A model generated the notes under the pieces. The model was not told the DNA's origin, ran no database searches, and saw nothing but the letters and a program-made list of their open reading frames with translations. This document shows, piece after piece, positions 54,048 through 63,437 of a DNA stretch of 64,000 nt. A program made the translations under genes and the position numbers. Source of the DNA: Deltaproteobacteria bacterium (lineage in GTDB: Bacteria > Desulfobacterota > JAFDED01). Positions within the stretch are counted from its first letter, which is position 1, and the number at the start of each line of letters is the position of its first letter. Where the stretch lies: NCBI GenBank assembly GCA_019310535.1, contig JAFDED010000001.1, forward strand, positions 1-64,000. The letters run 5' to 3'.

Positions 54048-54515
54048 TTACCTCGTCCATATTTTTAGAGGATCGGTAGGCACGCTTTGGACTGTTATCT
54101 CCACACCCCATTCAGAGAGTTTTTCCAATCCTTCCATGGCCCTGCTGTCCAGCACGACAGAATCACTCATTCGGACGCCGTCTTCACATGATCGCTGATT
54201 GCCGAGATTGAGCCGGGAGAAACTCCACCCTCCCCTATACATCCGAAGAGCATCGTGCACGGATTCCAGGAGCAGAATGGTCCTGTCTCCCCGAATTTGA
54301 AGCCGCTTCATCTCATGCGCCAATTGATTCACTCCGTCAACCAGGAGACCGATAGACTCGGGCACTGCCAATCTCATTGCCGCACGTTGGATAAAATTTC
54401 CGGCTGCCCCATCAGATGCGACGATCAGCATTTTGGCGCCGTAAAAAGGAACCCAAGATTCGAGTATCTGCCCGTGTATTAACCGATCGTCTACTCTTAC
54501 GAGGACCACATTCAT
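54048..54515 (-). CDS. PTS mannose-family IIB protein
   Basis: 155 aa cytosolic phosphocarrier. The phosphorylated His lies in VRVDDRLIHGQILESWVP, the family hallmark. The order IIA-IIB-IIC on the minus strand is intact. Downstream IIC starts 3 bp later; IIA lies 78 bp upstream. It should take phosphate from the IIA protein. Confidence 0.93.
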   Translation of the reverse strand: MNVVLVRVDDRLIHGQILESWVPFYGAKMLIVASDGAAGNFIQRAAMRLAVPESIGLLVDGVNQLAHEMKRLQIRGDRTILLLESVHDALRMYRGGWSFSRLNLGNQRSCEDGVRMSDSVVLDSRAMEGLEKLSEWGVEITVQSVPTDPLKIWTR

Positions 54516-54593
54516 TAATTGTCTCTGAGAAGCGCAAAAGATGCAACTGAAATGGGAGCGAAAGATATTATTTCTTTCCTGTTCATGGAAATG

Positions 54594-55010
54594 TTAGCGT
54601 TTTTTATCTTTTTGCTGCAGAAGTTCGCTGGCCAGGTATATGTTGTCACGGCCGTATCCCATGATATGCTGAGCCAATTCTTTTAAGTTTTTCTGATCAC
54701 CCTGATATGTTGCCACCCGCACAACCATGGGAAGGTTGACACCCGTCACCACCTCAACTTTATCCTGTTCGAGGAACGAGAGGCTGATATTGGAAGGGGT
54801 TCCTCCGAACATATCGGTGAGAATCACAACACCATCTCCTTTGTTGACAACCTTGATAGCCTGAGCAATCTGATTCCGTAATTGCTCAACGCTTTGATGG
54901 GGAGTGACGGGGACCCCAACGACGCGTTCCATTTTTCCCACGATAAGTTCCGCAGCCGAGACCAACTCTCCAGCCAGATTTGAATGGGCAATAACCAGCA
55001 CACCTATCAT
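54594..55010 (-). CDS. PTS mannose-family IIA protein
   Basis: 138 aa. The phosphorylated His is in VLVIAHSNLAGELV near the N-terminus, and the conserved VVILTDMFGGTPSNIS loop is present. The start at 55010 has GAGAGG upstream; the frame to 55025 overlaps the region just past the rapZ stop. It lies 11 bp after rapZ. Takes phosphate from HPr, whose gene is not in this window. Confidence 0.93.
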   Translation of the reverse strand: MIGVLVIAHSNLAGELVSAAELIVGKMERVVGVPVTPHQSVEQLRNQIAQAIKVVNKGDGVVILTDMFGGTPSNISLSFLEQDKVEVVTGVNLPMVVRVATYQGDQKNLKELAQHIMGYGRDNIYLASELLQQKDKKR

Positions 55011-55021
55011 GCGGAAACCTC

Positions 55022-55888
55022 TCACACTTTATCAATATCACGATGACGGATGCGAACAATGAACCCGTTTTTTCGAAGTCGCCCTTCCAGATAGCTGACG
55101 ATCACCACGGATCGATGCTTGCCGCCGGTACATCCGAAGGCGACCGTGAGATATGCCTTCCCTTCTTTCTCATACAATGGCAACAGGAATTCCATAAAAT
55201 CCGTAAGCTTCTGGAGGAACTCGCGGGTAACGGGATTTTCCAAAACATAATGAGCCACCGGCTCTTCCAGCCCCGTGCAGCCTTTGAGTTCCGGGACGAA
55301 AAAGGGATTTGGGAGGAACCGGATATCAAATATCAAATCTGCATCGGAAGGGGTCTGGTATTTGTAACCGAAAGAAAGAAGGTCTATTATCATCCGGGCC
55401 CCGTCGGCCAACTCGGAGAACCGTTTGACGACGATCTCTTTGAGTTGGTGATCAGACAGGCCCGAAGTATCCACAACCCAACTGGCCTTATGGCGGATAT
55501 CCTTAAATTTCTTTCTCTCGAGTATTATGCTGTCTCGCACCGATCCGCCAGTGGTTACAGGGTGGAGCCGCCGCGTTGTCTTGAATCTATTGATCAAGAC
55601 ATCATCCGAGGCCTCAAGATAGAGGATTTCTAAAGGTATACCAGATTCTTCAACTTGGTGAAACACCCGGCCGTATTCTTCCAGAAAATCCCGGGATCGT
55701 GTATCCATAACCAAGGCGACCTTTGTTATGTCGCTCCCCTTGGTGTCCATGAGATCGAGAAACCGAGGAAGGAGATTCACAGGCAGGTTGTCCACGCAAA
55801 AAAACCCGATATCCTCCAACGCTTTAGCAACAGTACTCTTTCCCGAACCGGAAAGTCCGGTGATAATGATCACTCGGATGCTCTTCAA
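55022..55888 (-). CDS. rapZ: RNase adapter protein RapZ
   Basis: 288 aa. N-terminal P-loop kinase-like domain: ITGLSGSGKSTVAKALED, then FFCVDNLPVNLLPRF. C-terminal RNA/effector domain: FGYKYQTPSDADLIFDIRFLPNPF (split family signature) and AFGCTGGKHRSVVI. In E. coli it directs RNase E to sRNA GlmZ and senses glucosamine-6-phosphate. Its place between ptsN and EIIA-Man genes in an rpoN operon is conserved. Confidence 0.97.
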   Translation of the reverse strand: MKSIRVIIITGLSGSGKSTVAKALEDIGFFCVDNLPVNLLPRFLDLMDTKGSDITKVALVMDTRSRDFLEEYGRVFHQVEESGIPLEILYLEASDDVLINRFKTTRRLHPVTTGGSVRDSIILERKKFKDIRHKASWVVDTSGLSDHQLKEIVVKRFSELADGARMIIDLLSFGYKYQTPSDADLIFDIRFLPNPFFVPELKGCTGLEEPVAHYVLENPVTREFLQKLTDFMEFLLPLYEKEGKAYLTVAFGCTGGKHRSVVIVSYLEGRLRKNGFIVRIRHRDIDKV

Positions 55889-56020
55889 GAGTGTTTCCAG
55901 AGGTTTTGTCTATGCCTGTATAAATTAAAAACGTTAAAAAAAGCTCTCTGCCCTCTGGCAGCAGGCGCCGTGAAATGTGCTTCTCGAGGGGTGCGCTTCG
56001 CTTGCTGAAGCCCCGCCCCT

Positions 56021-56488
56021 TCAGGGACCTAGCTTTTCATCTTCATGGGCGATTATTTGGAAAATCTCATCGGCCGTCTCAGCATTCATGAGTTCTTGAC
56101 AGAATGTTTTGTCCTTTAGCATGCGTGAAATCTTGGCTAAAGCTTTCAGGTGGGCGCCAGCCGAGTTTTCGGGCGCCAGGAGGAGGAAAAACAAATGAGC
56201 CGGTCGGTTATCCATAGACTGAAAATCAACCCCCTCCATACTTCGTCCAAAGGAGGCCACGAGCTCCGTCAATTCCCGCATCTTTCCATGCGGAATGGCT
56301 ATCCCTTCGCCGATGCCAGTGGTCCCAAGGTGCTCCCTTTCCAGCAGGACATCCACCACGGCGTCCCGATCCAGTTCGGGGTATCGATGGGTCAAGGTCT
56401 CTGCCAACTCTTCCAATACATCTTTCTTGCACTGCGCCAGTAAACGGGGTGCAATTGTCTCTGGACTAAGAATTTCCAGAATCTTCAT
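56021..56488 (-). CDS. ptsN: PTS IIA-like nitrogen-regulatory protein PtsN
   Basis: 155 aa EIIA-Ntr/fructose-type domain. The phosphorylation His is in GIGEGIAIPHGKM, and downstream HLFFLLLAPENSAGAHLKALAKIS is typical. It belongs to the nitrogen PTS that connects carbon/nitrogen status to potassium uptake and RpoN-dependent genes. It lies 28 bp after hpf. Confidence 0.96.
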   Translation of the reverse strand: MKILEILSPETIAPRLLAQCKKDVLEELAETLTHRYPELDRDAVVDVLLEREHLGTTGIGEGIAIPHGKMRELTELVASFGRSMEGVDFQSMDNRPAHLFFLLLAPENSAGAHLKALAKISRMLKDKTFCQELMNAETADEIFQIIAHEDEKLGP

Positions 56489-56516
56489 TATGCGTTGCCT
56501 CCAGGACGATCAGGGC

Positions 56517-57059
56517 CTACTGATTGGGATCGATCAGTCCATAGTGTCCGTCCTTTCGTTTGTAAATAACATTGATGCGTTTTGTGCTGTCATTGGTGAA
56601 AACAAGAAAATTATCGTCAATAAGCCCTAACTGCATGACGGCCTCGTCAACGCTCATGGGTTTGGCGAAAAAATTCTCTCTCTCAATTATGGTCGGTTCC
56701 TGATCCTCTTCAAAGCTCTCGGTGGCCACACCCTGCTCGGCCTGAAATTCTGTCTTGATGCTGGTATTGGACTTGTGCTCCCGGATTTTTTTATGGTATT
56801 TTCTCGCCTGTCTTTCGATTTTGCCCATGACCAGATCAATTGCAGAGAACATATCCCCCGATGATTCTTCTCCGTTGAAGCTAACGCCATCGCCCAAAAT
56901 AGTCACTTCTGCGATATGCCGAAATTTTTCCACAGATAAAATCACCTGTGCTTCCAGAGGGTGGTCTAAAAATTTCTTCAAGCGGCTCACACGCTCGTAA
57001 GCATAATCTTTCAGCGCTTCTTGGCTATTCATATGTCGGAATGTCACGGAAAGTTGCAT
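56517..57059 (-). CDS. hpf: Ribosome hibernation promoting factor, long form
   Basis: 180 aa. The N-terminal domain (MQLSVTFRHMNSQEALKDYA, up to ~110) binds the ribosomal decoding site. The C-terminal domain (FFAKPMSVDEAVMQLGL, then FLVFTNDSTKRINVIYKRKDGHYGLI) is the long-form dimerisation module that links two 70S ribosomes into 100S particles. A charged linker joins them. Located between rpoN and ptsN as usual. Confidence 0.96.
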   Translation of the reverse strand: MQLSVTFRHMNSQEALKDYAYERVSRLKKFLDHPLEAQVILSVEKFRHIAEVTILGDGVSFNGEESSGDMFSAIDLVMGKIERQARKYHKKIREHKSNTSIKTEFQAEQGVATESFEEDQEPTIIERENFFAKPMSVDEAVMQLGLIDDNFLVFTNDSTKRINVIYKRKDGHYGLIDPNQ

Positions 57060-57198
57060 TGGACTCTACCTCACATTTATTCTTTTTCAACAAATGATAG
57101 GATCTTCATGTACTTCGGCGGCCGATGGTCGATCATCTTTTTTACGGCCGGACCGGTGTTCTCGCCTTTTGTCTATTCGGCGGATCAGCGGATAAAGG

Positions 57199-58623
57199 TC
57201 AAAAGCTCTTTCGACGTTTGTTAGACGGTAAAATTTTCAACATTTCTCTATACTTGGCAACGGTTCTGCGCGCTAAGCTCACATTTTCTCTTCGAAGGAT
57301 CTCCATAATGGCCTGGTCACTGTACGGGCGGGCGGGATCCTCATTTTTGATGATGGTACGGACTCGGTTTTTAATGCTCTCCGAGGCGATGTCGTCATCA
57401 CCGATGCGCTTGATGCCCGTATTGAAAAAATACTTTAACTCGAAAACTCCCTGGGGGGTATGTATATATTTACCACTGGTCACCCTCCCAACGGTGGATT
57501 CGTGCATAGAAACATCCTCCGCAACATCGCGCAGTACCATTGGCCGGAGATACTCGATGCCCTTGTCCAAAAACTCCCGCTGAAACCTAACGATGCTGCA
57601 GGCGACTTTATAAATGGTGCGCTGTCGCTGATGGATGCTCCGTATAAGCCAAAGAGCGGATCGCATCTTTTCCTGTATATAATCCTTCGATTGCTTATCA
57701 ATATTCTGCAGGTCAAAGGATTTACGATAAAAAGAATTCACCCGGAGCCTGGGAAGTCCGTCATCATTGAGCAACACCACATAATCATCCCCCAGTTTAT
57801 ATACAAAAATATCCGGGCTGATGTACATCGGGTTGTCCGTACCAAATGAACGGCCGGGCTTGGGCTCCAACTGGCCGATAATCTCCACCGCCTGGGCTAC
57901 CTCCTGGGTGGGAATTCCCAGCTTTTTACCGATCCCCGCAAAATCACGCCGAACCACCGCATCAAAGTGATCTTGCAGGATGGTCTCCACCAGTGTATTG
58001 CCAAGATTAAGCAGCCGCACCTGGATTAGCAGACACTCCCTGAGATCACGGGCCGCCACGCCCAAAGGGTCGAATTCCTGAATCCTCTTGAGAACACGTT
58101 CAACCTGCGAGGGACCATCAGCGGTGTTCGGGGCCAGCTCCTCCACAGTGACTGTAAGGTACCCATTCTCATCGAGGTTTCCAATGATATTTGCACCGAT
58201 CATGGCTTCTTCTTCGGAAAAATCGGTCAGCCGAAACTGCCATAACAGGTGATCTGCCAATGATGGAGACCGGGTTAAAACGGATTCAAACCCAGAACGA
58301 TCTGAATCGCTCTGATCGGCCGGCATGCTGTCGCGGCCGTAACTTTCAAGGTAATTTTCCCATTCCACCTCATTAATGGAAATGTCCGTCTTTGCTGGCT
58401 CGGGTACAGGCTCCTCCGCTGCTCCGCCATTTTCAATATTGTGATCTCCCGCGACGCTTTCGTCCTGCACCGATTCCAATACGGGGTTTTCACAAAGCTC
58501 CTGATCGATATATTCCACCAACTCCAGGCGAGAGAGTTGAAGAAGGCGAATCGCCTGCTGGAGCTGGGGGGTCATGATAAGCTGCTGGCTCAGCTTGAGA
58601 CTCTGTTTTATTTCCAAGGCCAT
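57199..58623 (-). CDS. rpoN: RNA polymerase sigma-54 factor
   Basis: 474 aa. Region I is the Gln/Leu-rich activator-interaction segment (LKLSQQLIMTPQLQQAIRLL). The core-binding and DNA-binding domains follow, with the HTH near DVSMHESTVGRVTSGKYI. The RpoN box is VSLARRTVAKYREML near the C-terminus, which recognises the -24 promoter element. Upstream lptB, downstream hpf-ptsN: the conserved rpoN neighbourhood. It controls genes activated by bacterial enhancer-binding proteins. Confidence 0.98.
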   Translation of the reverse strand: MALEIKQSLKLSQQLIMTPQLQQAIRLLQLSRLELVEYIDQELCENPVLESVQDESVAGDHNIENGGAAEEPVPEPAKTDISINEVEWENYLESYGRDSMPADQSDSDRSGFESVLTRSPSLADHLLWQFRLTDFSEEEAMIGANIIGNLDENGYLTVTVEELAPNTADGPSQVERVLKRIQEFDPLGVAARDLRECLLIQVRLLNLGNTLVETILQDHFDAVVRRDFAGIGKKLGIPTQEVAQAVEIIGQLEPKPGRSFGTDNPMYISPDIFVYKLGDDYVVLLNDDGLPRLRVNSFYRKSFDLQNIDKQSKDYIQEKMRSALWLIRSIHQRQRTIYKVACSIVRFQREFLDKGIEYLRPMVLRDVAEDVSMHESTVGRVTSGKYIHTPQGVFELKYFFNTGIKRIGDDDIASESIKNRVRTIIKNEDPARPYSDQAIMEILRRENVSLARRTVAKYREMLKILPSNKRRKSF

Positions 58624-58727
58624 AGCAGTAATATTATGAGTCCTTCTTTCTTACTTGTTTTTCCATGTGTCAAAGACCGGAATGCAAGCAAAAACCCCTT
58701 TGAAAACTTGCATCTCCGAAATAACGT

Positions 58728-59492
58728 TTAAAGGCGAAATCTCTCTCCCAGGTAAACCTCCCGGGCCTTACGGCTGAGGGCTATGGTTTCCGGATCTCCC
58801 TCCTCCATGATTTCTCCATTATTCAGTATATATGCACGATCGCAAACGGTCAAGGTCTCACGAACATTATGATCGGAAATTACTACTCCAATCCCGCGCC
58901 TTTTGAGCTGCCGGATAATGTTCTGGATGTCAGCCACAGCGATGGGATCTATACCGGCAAATGGCTCATCCAGTAATATGAAATGCGGAGAAGTGACCAG
59001 GGCCCGCGTGATCTCAACTCTTCGCCGTTCTCCTCCTGAGAGCGAATAGGCCTTGTTTCGGGCCAAATGGGCAATATTCAGCTCATCCATCAGTTCTTCA
59101 AGCCTCTCCCGACGCTGGCTTTTGCTCAGTGGCTGCGTCTCCAGGATGGCCATGATATTCTCTTCCACCGTCAATTTGCGGAAAATGGACGGCTCTTGCG
59201 GAAGATAATTGATCCCCTTGCGCGCCCGCAAGTGCATCGGATCATCGGTAATTTCTTCTTGATCCAGGAAAACGCGTCCTTTTGATGGTCGAATAAGTCC
59301 AACGATCATGTAAAACGTTGTGGTCTTCCCCGCGCCGTTGGGTCCCAGCAGCCCGACCACCTGGCCGCTGTGCAAATCCAGGCTCACACCCCTGATAACT
59401 TCCCGCTTCCCGAAGCGCTTGTGTAATGCCTGGCTCTGCAGTCGATGTGCTGGAGCTCGTGCTATCAGGGCGCGGGCGAATGTGCTGTTCAT
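58728..59492 (-). CDS. lptB: LPS export ABC transporter ATPase LptB
   Basis: 254 aa. Walker [10 protein letters not shown], signature [15 protein letters not shown], Walker [14 protein letters not shown] and switch His in [12 protein letters not shown] are intact. The first ~18 residues precede the conserved domain and extend the usual ~240-aa protein. The start overlaps the lptA stop by 4 bp (ATGA). It powers extraction of LPS from the inner membrane with LptF/LptG, which are not in the window. Confidence 0.97.
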   Translation of the reverse strand: MNSTFARALIARAPAHRLQSQALHKRFGKREVIRGVSLDLHSGQVVGLLGPNGAGKTTTFYMIVGLIRPSKGRVFLDQEEITDDPMHLRARKGINYLPQEPSIFRKLTVEENIMAILETQPLSKSQRRERLEELMDELNIAHLARNKAYSLSGGERRRVEITRALVTSPHFILLDEPFAGIDPIAVADIQNIIRQLKRRGIGVVISDHNVRETLTVCDRAYILNNGEIMEEGDPETIALSRKAREVYLGERFRL

Positions 59493-60166
59493 CTTTGCCC
59501 TCCGGGACGCTCTCCCAGCCTCTTCTCGGGGTAGATGACAGCCTGAACTCGTGTCTCGCCTTTTCCCTCTACAATGCTGACCTCCTTGTCAAGAAAAACG
59601 GTGATCCGCTCTCCGGAGATATGATCACGCGCCCGCCGGATGACGGGGTTGCCAGTGAGGACGATCTTGCGTTCCGCGCTGAAAAAAATGGCTTCTTCCC
59701 CTTCCGCCGTCCGGTCGCCTTGGATCAACCTCACATGCCCTCTTGCGATGATCTGCTCGATTCGCTCCCCTTCCGCTCCTACCGGGAGAAACCGCCCGGT
59801 CTTTTTCTTGCTCGATGGCGGCTGTTGTTGCGACTTTTCAGAACCATAGATCACCAGCAACTCGTCAGAATAAAGCGTAATGTCTCCCTGCCGGGCTTTA
59901 ACGTGCCCGATGAAATGAGCCTTGCGAACCTTGTTGTCCACTTCAAGCCGGTCGGAGCTGATGTTGATGGGCTCACCTTGTTGGTCGAGCTTATTGATGG
60001 ATTCGGCCGGCCGGTTTTTCGATGTTTGAGAATTGGGCGACGACTGCCCCAATGCCACGGCTCCACACATGACGGCAAAGAGCAGGAATACGAAGCTTGC
60101 GGCCACTTGGGCCCGACCCATAATCGTTATTTTCCTCTGGAGGCTTCCCTTCCCCTTCATCTTCAT
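59489..60166 (-). CDS. lptA: LPS transport periplasmic protein LptA
   Basis: 225 aa. A signal peptide ([22 protein letters not shown]) follows a basic N-terminus. The OstA/LptA beta-jellyroll begins with [37 protein letters not shown], here split across ~80-115, and ends near [11 protein letters not shown]. It forms the periplasmic bridge that carries LPS. The start at 60166 has GAGAGG upstream; an internal ATG at 60121 is possible. It follows lptC by 4 bp. Confidence 0.93.
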   Translation of the reverse strand: MKMKGKGSLQRKITIMGRAQVAASFVFLLFAVMCGAVALGQSSPNSQTSKNRPAESINKLDQQGEPINISSDRLEVDNKVRKAHFIGHVKARQGDITLYSDELLVIYGSEKSQQQPPSSKKKTGRFLPVGAEGERIEQIIARGHVRLIQGDRTAEGEEAIFFSAERKIVLTGNPVIRRARDHISGERITVFLDKEVSIVEGKGETRVQAVIYPEKRLGERPGGQR

Positions 60167-60170
60167 CTCA

Positions 60171-60746
60171 TTACCCTCTCCATAATGAAACCCCTATCAT
60201 CCTGGATTGGATGGACCGGTGAATTTGCATGCGCTGGGACTCCAAATCCAGAGTCATGCCAATCCCTTTAATCTGCATTCGGGTTGTTTTGATATCCACA
60301 GGGTCCTGGGTGGTGATCAGACCCGTTTTCCCCCGGTAGACCAGGCTCTGAGTTCGCAGGACAGTGTCCGGGGCCGATCGAGCGACCACATCGCCCCGGA
60401 CGGTCATTAATTTATCACCCGCCTGGAGTTCCCCTTCGTTGGCTGTGAGGAAAAGAACTTCCTTGCCTCGTGAATAAAACGTAACCCTGATTCTATTCAG
60501 AAGAGCCTTTTGACGGTCGCGATCATATAGCGCTGTGTTGGCCTCCAGCGTCCACCGTCTTCCGTTTCCATCGGTATGGGTATAGGAGACCTTGTCGGCT
60601 TTCACGTCCAGTTTTGCCAGTGAGAGGGGAAGCGCCGGCAGCAGCACATCTCCCCGATAGACAATGCACAGTCCGATTCCGATAATGATCAGTATGCACG
60701 TCGTAAGGGTAATGGCCGCAATTCTAAAGATTCGCGTTTTTCTCAA
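60171..60746 (-). CDS. lptC: LPS export protein LptC
   Basis: 191 aa. One N-terminal membrane anchor (ITLTTCILIIIGIGLCIVY) is followed by a periplasmic jellyroll with the family pattern KADKVSYTHTDGNGRRWTLEANTALYD. It connects the LptBFG transporter to LptA. First of the lptC-lptA-lptB set; a 163-bp gap with repeat DNA separates it from kdsC upstream. Confidence 0.92.
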   Translation of the reverse strand: MRKTRIFRIAAITLTTCILIIIGIGLCIVYRGDVLLPALPLSLAKLDVKADKVSYTHTDGNGRRWTLEANTALYDRDRQKALLNRIRVTFYSRGKEVLFLTANEGELQAGDKLMTVRGDVVARSAPDTVLRTQSLVYRGKTGLITTQDPVDIKTTRMQIKGIGMTLDLESQRMQIHRSIQSRMIGVSLWRG

Positions 60747-60823
60747 TGCTTTTGGTTCCTTTTGAAACGAAATATGACTCTAAAAGATTATTGCTATTTT
60801 TTCTCATGAGAATTATCCACTTC

Positions 60824-60917
60824 GATCAGCAACATAGTGATCAACGATATTACAGATTACAGTCAAGCAATTAAAGTTTTATTTGCCGACCTAACCTAAC
60901 AGGATAATCCTATTTTT
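60824..60917. repeat. Compact copy of the 43.9-44.2 kb repeat flanks
   Basis: Blocks 60824-60855 and 60863-60917 match the two ends of the 43859-44207 repeat but are only 7 bp apart, as expected of an empty site. The right block includes AGGATAATCCTATTTTT and runs over the kdsC stop codon (TAG at 60910-60912), so the repeat supplies the end of that gene. It lies between kdsC and lptC. Confidence 0.7.
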
Positions 60918-61476
60918 CATTGACCATTTCAAGCTGAAATCGCTCCAAAATCCTGTCCCATTTCCCGTGCGCCTGCAAGATGAGATCGCAGAGTTCCCGG
61001 ACCGCCCCCCTTCCCCCCTGGCTTGAGGTCACGTAATGGGCCATGCTTTTAAGCGCCGGCTGGGCATTCGATGGGGCAACGGCCAAGCCGGCATGGGACA
61101 GGAGTAAAAGATCATGGATGTCATCACCCATGCAAGCCGCCTGTTCTTTTTTCAGACCCCGCTCCTTTAATATATTCAAAAACAGGGTCAATTTGTCCCT
61201 GACACCCTGGAAAACAGCATTTACGCCGAGCTCCTTTCCCCTTACAGCCACAGCAGCCGACTCCCGTCCTGTGATCCAGATCACTTTCACCCCTGCTTGA
61301 AGCAACAGCACAAGGCCCGTGCCGTCGTGGACATTGAATATCTTGAGTTCCTCTCCCTTGTCCCCGTAGATCAAGGCTCCATCCGTCAATACACCGTCCA
61401 CGTCCAGTACTACAAGTTGAACTGCTGCCGCCCGCTTCAGAGCTTCCGGTGGAAATGCACCGGCAGTTATACTCAT
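60910..61476 (-). CDS. kdsC: 3-deoxy-D-manno-octulosonate-8-phosphate phosphatase KdsC
   Basis: 188 aa HAD phosphatase (C0 type). Motif I is LVVLDVDGVLTDG; motif II WITGRES; the Lys region and motif IV are AACMGDDIHDLLLL. The following GLAVAPSNAQPALKSMAHYVTS is family-typical. It removes phosphate from Kdo-8-P. The start at 61476 is one base after the kdsD stop. The end lies within a dispersed repeat, but the length is normal. Confidence 0.96.
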   Translation of the reverse strand: MSITAGAFPPEALKRAAAVQLVVLDVDGVLTDGALIYGDKGEELKIFNVHDGTGLVLLLQAGVKVIWITGRESAAVAVRGKELGVNAVFQGVRDKLTLFLNILKERGLKKEQAACMGDDIHDLLLLSHAGLAVAPSNAQPALKSMAHYVTSSQGGRGAVRELCDLILQAHGKWDRILERFQLEMVNEK

Positions 61477-61477
61477 C

Positions 61478-62443
61478 TCACCCGACTCCGGCGTTGAGCA
61501 AATCATGGATGTGAATAATGCCGCTGAGATGCTCCCTGGAACCGTTACGGTACACAAACAGGGAGGTGATGGCATGATCCTCCATGAGGCGAAGGGCGCG
61601 AGCCGCCAGCGATTCTTCATCGATCCACTTCGGGTTGGTGGTCATGATGCGATGGGCCGGAAGGCCCAACAGGTCACGATGTTTCTCCAGCCCCCTCCGT
61701 AAATCCCCATCTGTAATAACGCCCACAAGCTTTCCGGTGCCGGAGCACACACCTGTGACACCAAGACGCTTGGAGGTCATCTCGCAGATCACTTCGCTCA
61801 TGGCGGTATCCGTGCTGATTTTGGGGACTGCATCGCCGGTGCGCATCAGGTTCTTGACCTTTAGCAAAAGGCGCCGGCCCAGGCTTCCCCCGGGGTGGAT
61901 GAGCGCGAAGTCTTCAGCCCGAAACCCCCTGCGGGTGTAAAGCACCACAGCCAGTGCATCCCCTACCGCCATGGCCGCGGCTGTACTTGAGGTGGGAACC
62001 AGGCCCATAGGGCACGCCTCCTCCTTTACCCGCAAGTCGATTACCACATCGCTTTGTCGCGCCATGGCGGAATTCACGTTCCCTGTCAGAGCGATCACCG
62101 GGACGTTCATACCGCGAATGGCCGGCAGAATCTCAAGGATTTCTTCAGAATGTCCGCTGTTGGACAGAACAATCACAACGTCGCCTTCCGCCAGCATTCC
62201 CAGCTCGCCGTGAATCCCTTCCACAGGGTGAAGGAAAAAGGCCGGCGTTCCCGTGCTAACCAGGGTGGATGCAATCTTTTTACAGACCAGACCCGATTTT
62301 CCTATTCCCACCAGGACAACTTTTCCTCGACATGCGAGGATCATTTCCACTGCCTGCTGGAAGCTCTTCCCCAGCCTCTCCATGACCGTCATTATTGCCG
62401 CGGCCTCGGTGCGCATTACTTCACGCGCAAGGTCGATGTCCAT
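61478..62443 (-). CDS. kdsD: D-arabinose-5-phosphate isomerase (KdsD/KpsF family)
   Basis: 321 aa. N-terminal SIS sugar-isomerase domain: GKVVLVGIGKSGLVCKKIASTL is split across ~45-65, then HGELGMLAEGDVVIVLSNSG and the HPGGSLGRRLL motif. Two CBS domains follow (GVTGVCSGTGKLVGVITDGDLRR; then MEDHAITSLFVYR). Makes arabinose-5-phosphate for Kdo. The ATG at 62443 has AGGGGA upstream; longer frames lack family sequence. Confidence 0.96.
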   Translation of the reverse strand: MDIDLAREVMRTEAAAIMTVMERLGKSFQQAVEMILACRGKVVLVGIGKSGLVCKKIASTLVSTGTPAFFLHPVEGIHGELGMLAEGDVVIVLSNSGHSEEILEILPAIRGMNVPVIALTGNVNSAMARQSDVVIDLRVKEEACPMGLVPTSSTAAAMAVGDALAVVLYTRRGFRAEDFALIHPGGSLGRRLLLKVKNLMRTGDAVPKISTDTAMSEVICEMTSKRLGVTGVCSGTGKLVGVITDGDLRRGLEKHRDLLGLPAHRIMTTNPKWIDEESLAARALRLMEDHAITSLFVYRNGSREHLSGIIHIHDLLNAGVG

Positions 62444-62582
62444 GCTTCCCCTATCCGTATTGAATGGAGAAGTTTCCAAGCAATCCCGCGCGGTTCGCCT
62501 CGTTATCAACAAATATCCCTCCCCGCATAACGTCCATGTGAATAGAATCCAGGAATTTTTCGATTGCCGTTGAATGCTCTTT

Positions 62583-63437
62583 TTATTTCCACGATTCGAC
62601 CGTCCGGTTCAGAAAGATGAGCTGTTGCACCAGAGATTCGAATCGCTCCAGCGGAAGAGAATTGGCGCCATCGCAAAGAGCCCTCTCGGGTGCTTTGTGC
62701 ACCTCTATAAATACGGCGTCAACGCCCACCGAAACGGCGGCCCGGGCCAGGAGAGGAATAAACTGACTCTCTCCTCCGGAGGAGCCGCCCAGTCCTCCTG
62801 GAAGCTGGACACTGTGTGTGGCATCGAAGACCACCGGGCAGCCCAAAGCGCGCATGATCACCAGTGATCTCATGTCTACAACCAGGTTGCCGTATCCGAA
62901 AAAGGTACCCCGCTCGGTGAGCATCACGCCCCCGTCTCCCGCCGAGGCGGCTTTCTCCATGATGAAGCGCATGTCAGCGGGGTTCATGAATTGCCCTTTT
63001 TTGATATTAACGGGCCGCCCGCAGCCCGCAGCGGCCTTTACAAGGTCGGTCTGGCGGCAAAGAAAAGCGGGAATCTGTAACAGGTCAAGAACCTTCGCCG
63101 CAGGCCCCACTTCCTCCACGCTATGTACGTCGGAAGTCACGGGCACTCCGGCCTCCTCCCGAATGCGCGCAAGTACCTCCAGGCCGCGGCTGAGTCCAGG
63201 GCCGCGATAAGAATCGCCGGAAGTGCGATTCGCCTTGTCGTATGATGACTTAAAAATGAAAGGCACGTCCAGCCTGCGTGTTTTCTCAGCCAGTGCCAGC
63301 GCGGTCTCCAGCGTCTCGCCGGGATCCTCAATCACGCAGGGTCCGGCGATAATGACCAGGGGATTTCCACGGCCTACGGCCACAGACCCCACCCTTACCG
63401 CCCCTCTTGAATATGATCTTGCATCATCCATTGGCAT
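62583..63437 (-). CDS. kdsA: Kdo-8-phosphate synthase KdsA
   Basis: 284 aa. Condenses phosphoenolpyruvate with arabinose-5-phosphate. Conserved segments are [61 protein letters not shown] and [16 protein letters not shown]. The Cys of AGPC marks a metal-dependent class II enzyme or a metal-independent one with Asn; the NIKKGQF motif is common to both. The start overlaps the end of pyrG by 14 bp. Confidence 0.97.
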   Translation of the reverse strand: MPMDDARSYSRGAVRVGSVAVGRGNPLVIIAGPCVIEDPGETLETALALAEKTRRLDVPFIFKSSYDKANRTSGDSYRGPGLSRGLEVLARIREEAGVPVTSDVHSVEEVGPAAKVLDLLQIPAFLCRQTDLVKAAAGCGRPVNIKKGQFMNPADMRFIMEKAASAGDGGVMLTERGTFFGYGNLVVDMRSLVIMRALGCPVVFDATHSVQLPGGLGGSSGGESQFIPLLARAAVSVGVDAVFIEVHKAPERALCDGANSLPLERFESLVQQLIFLNRTVESWK

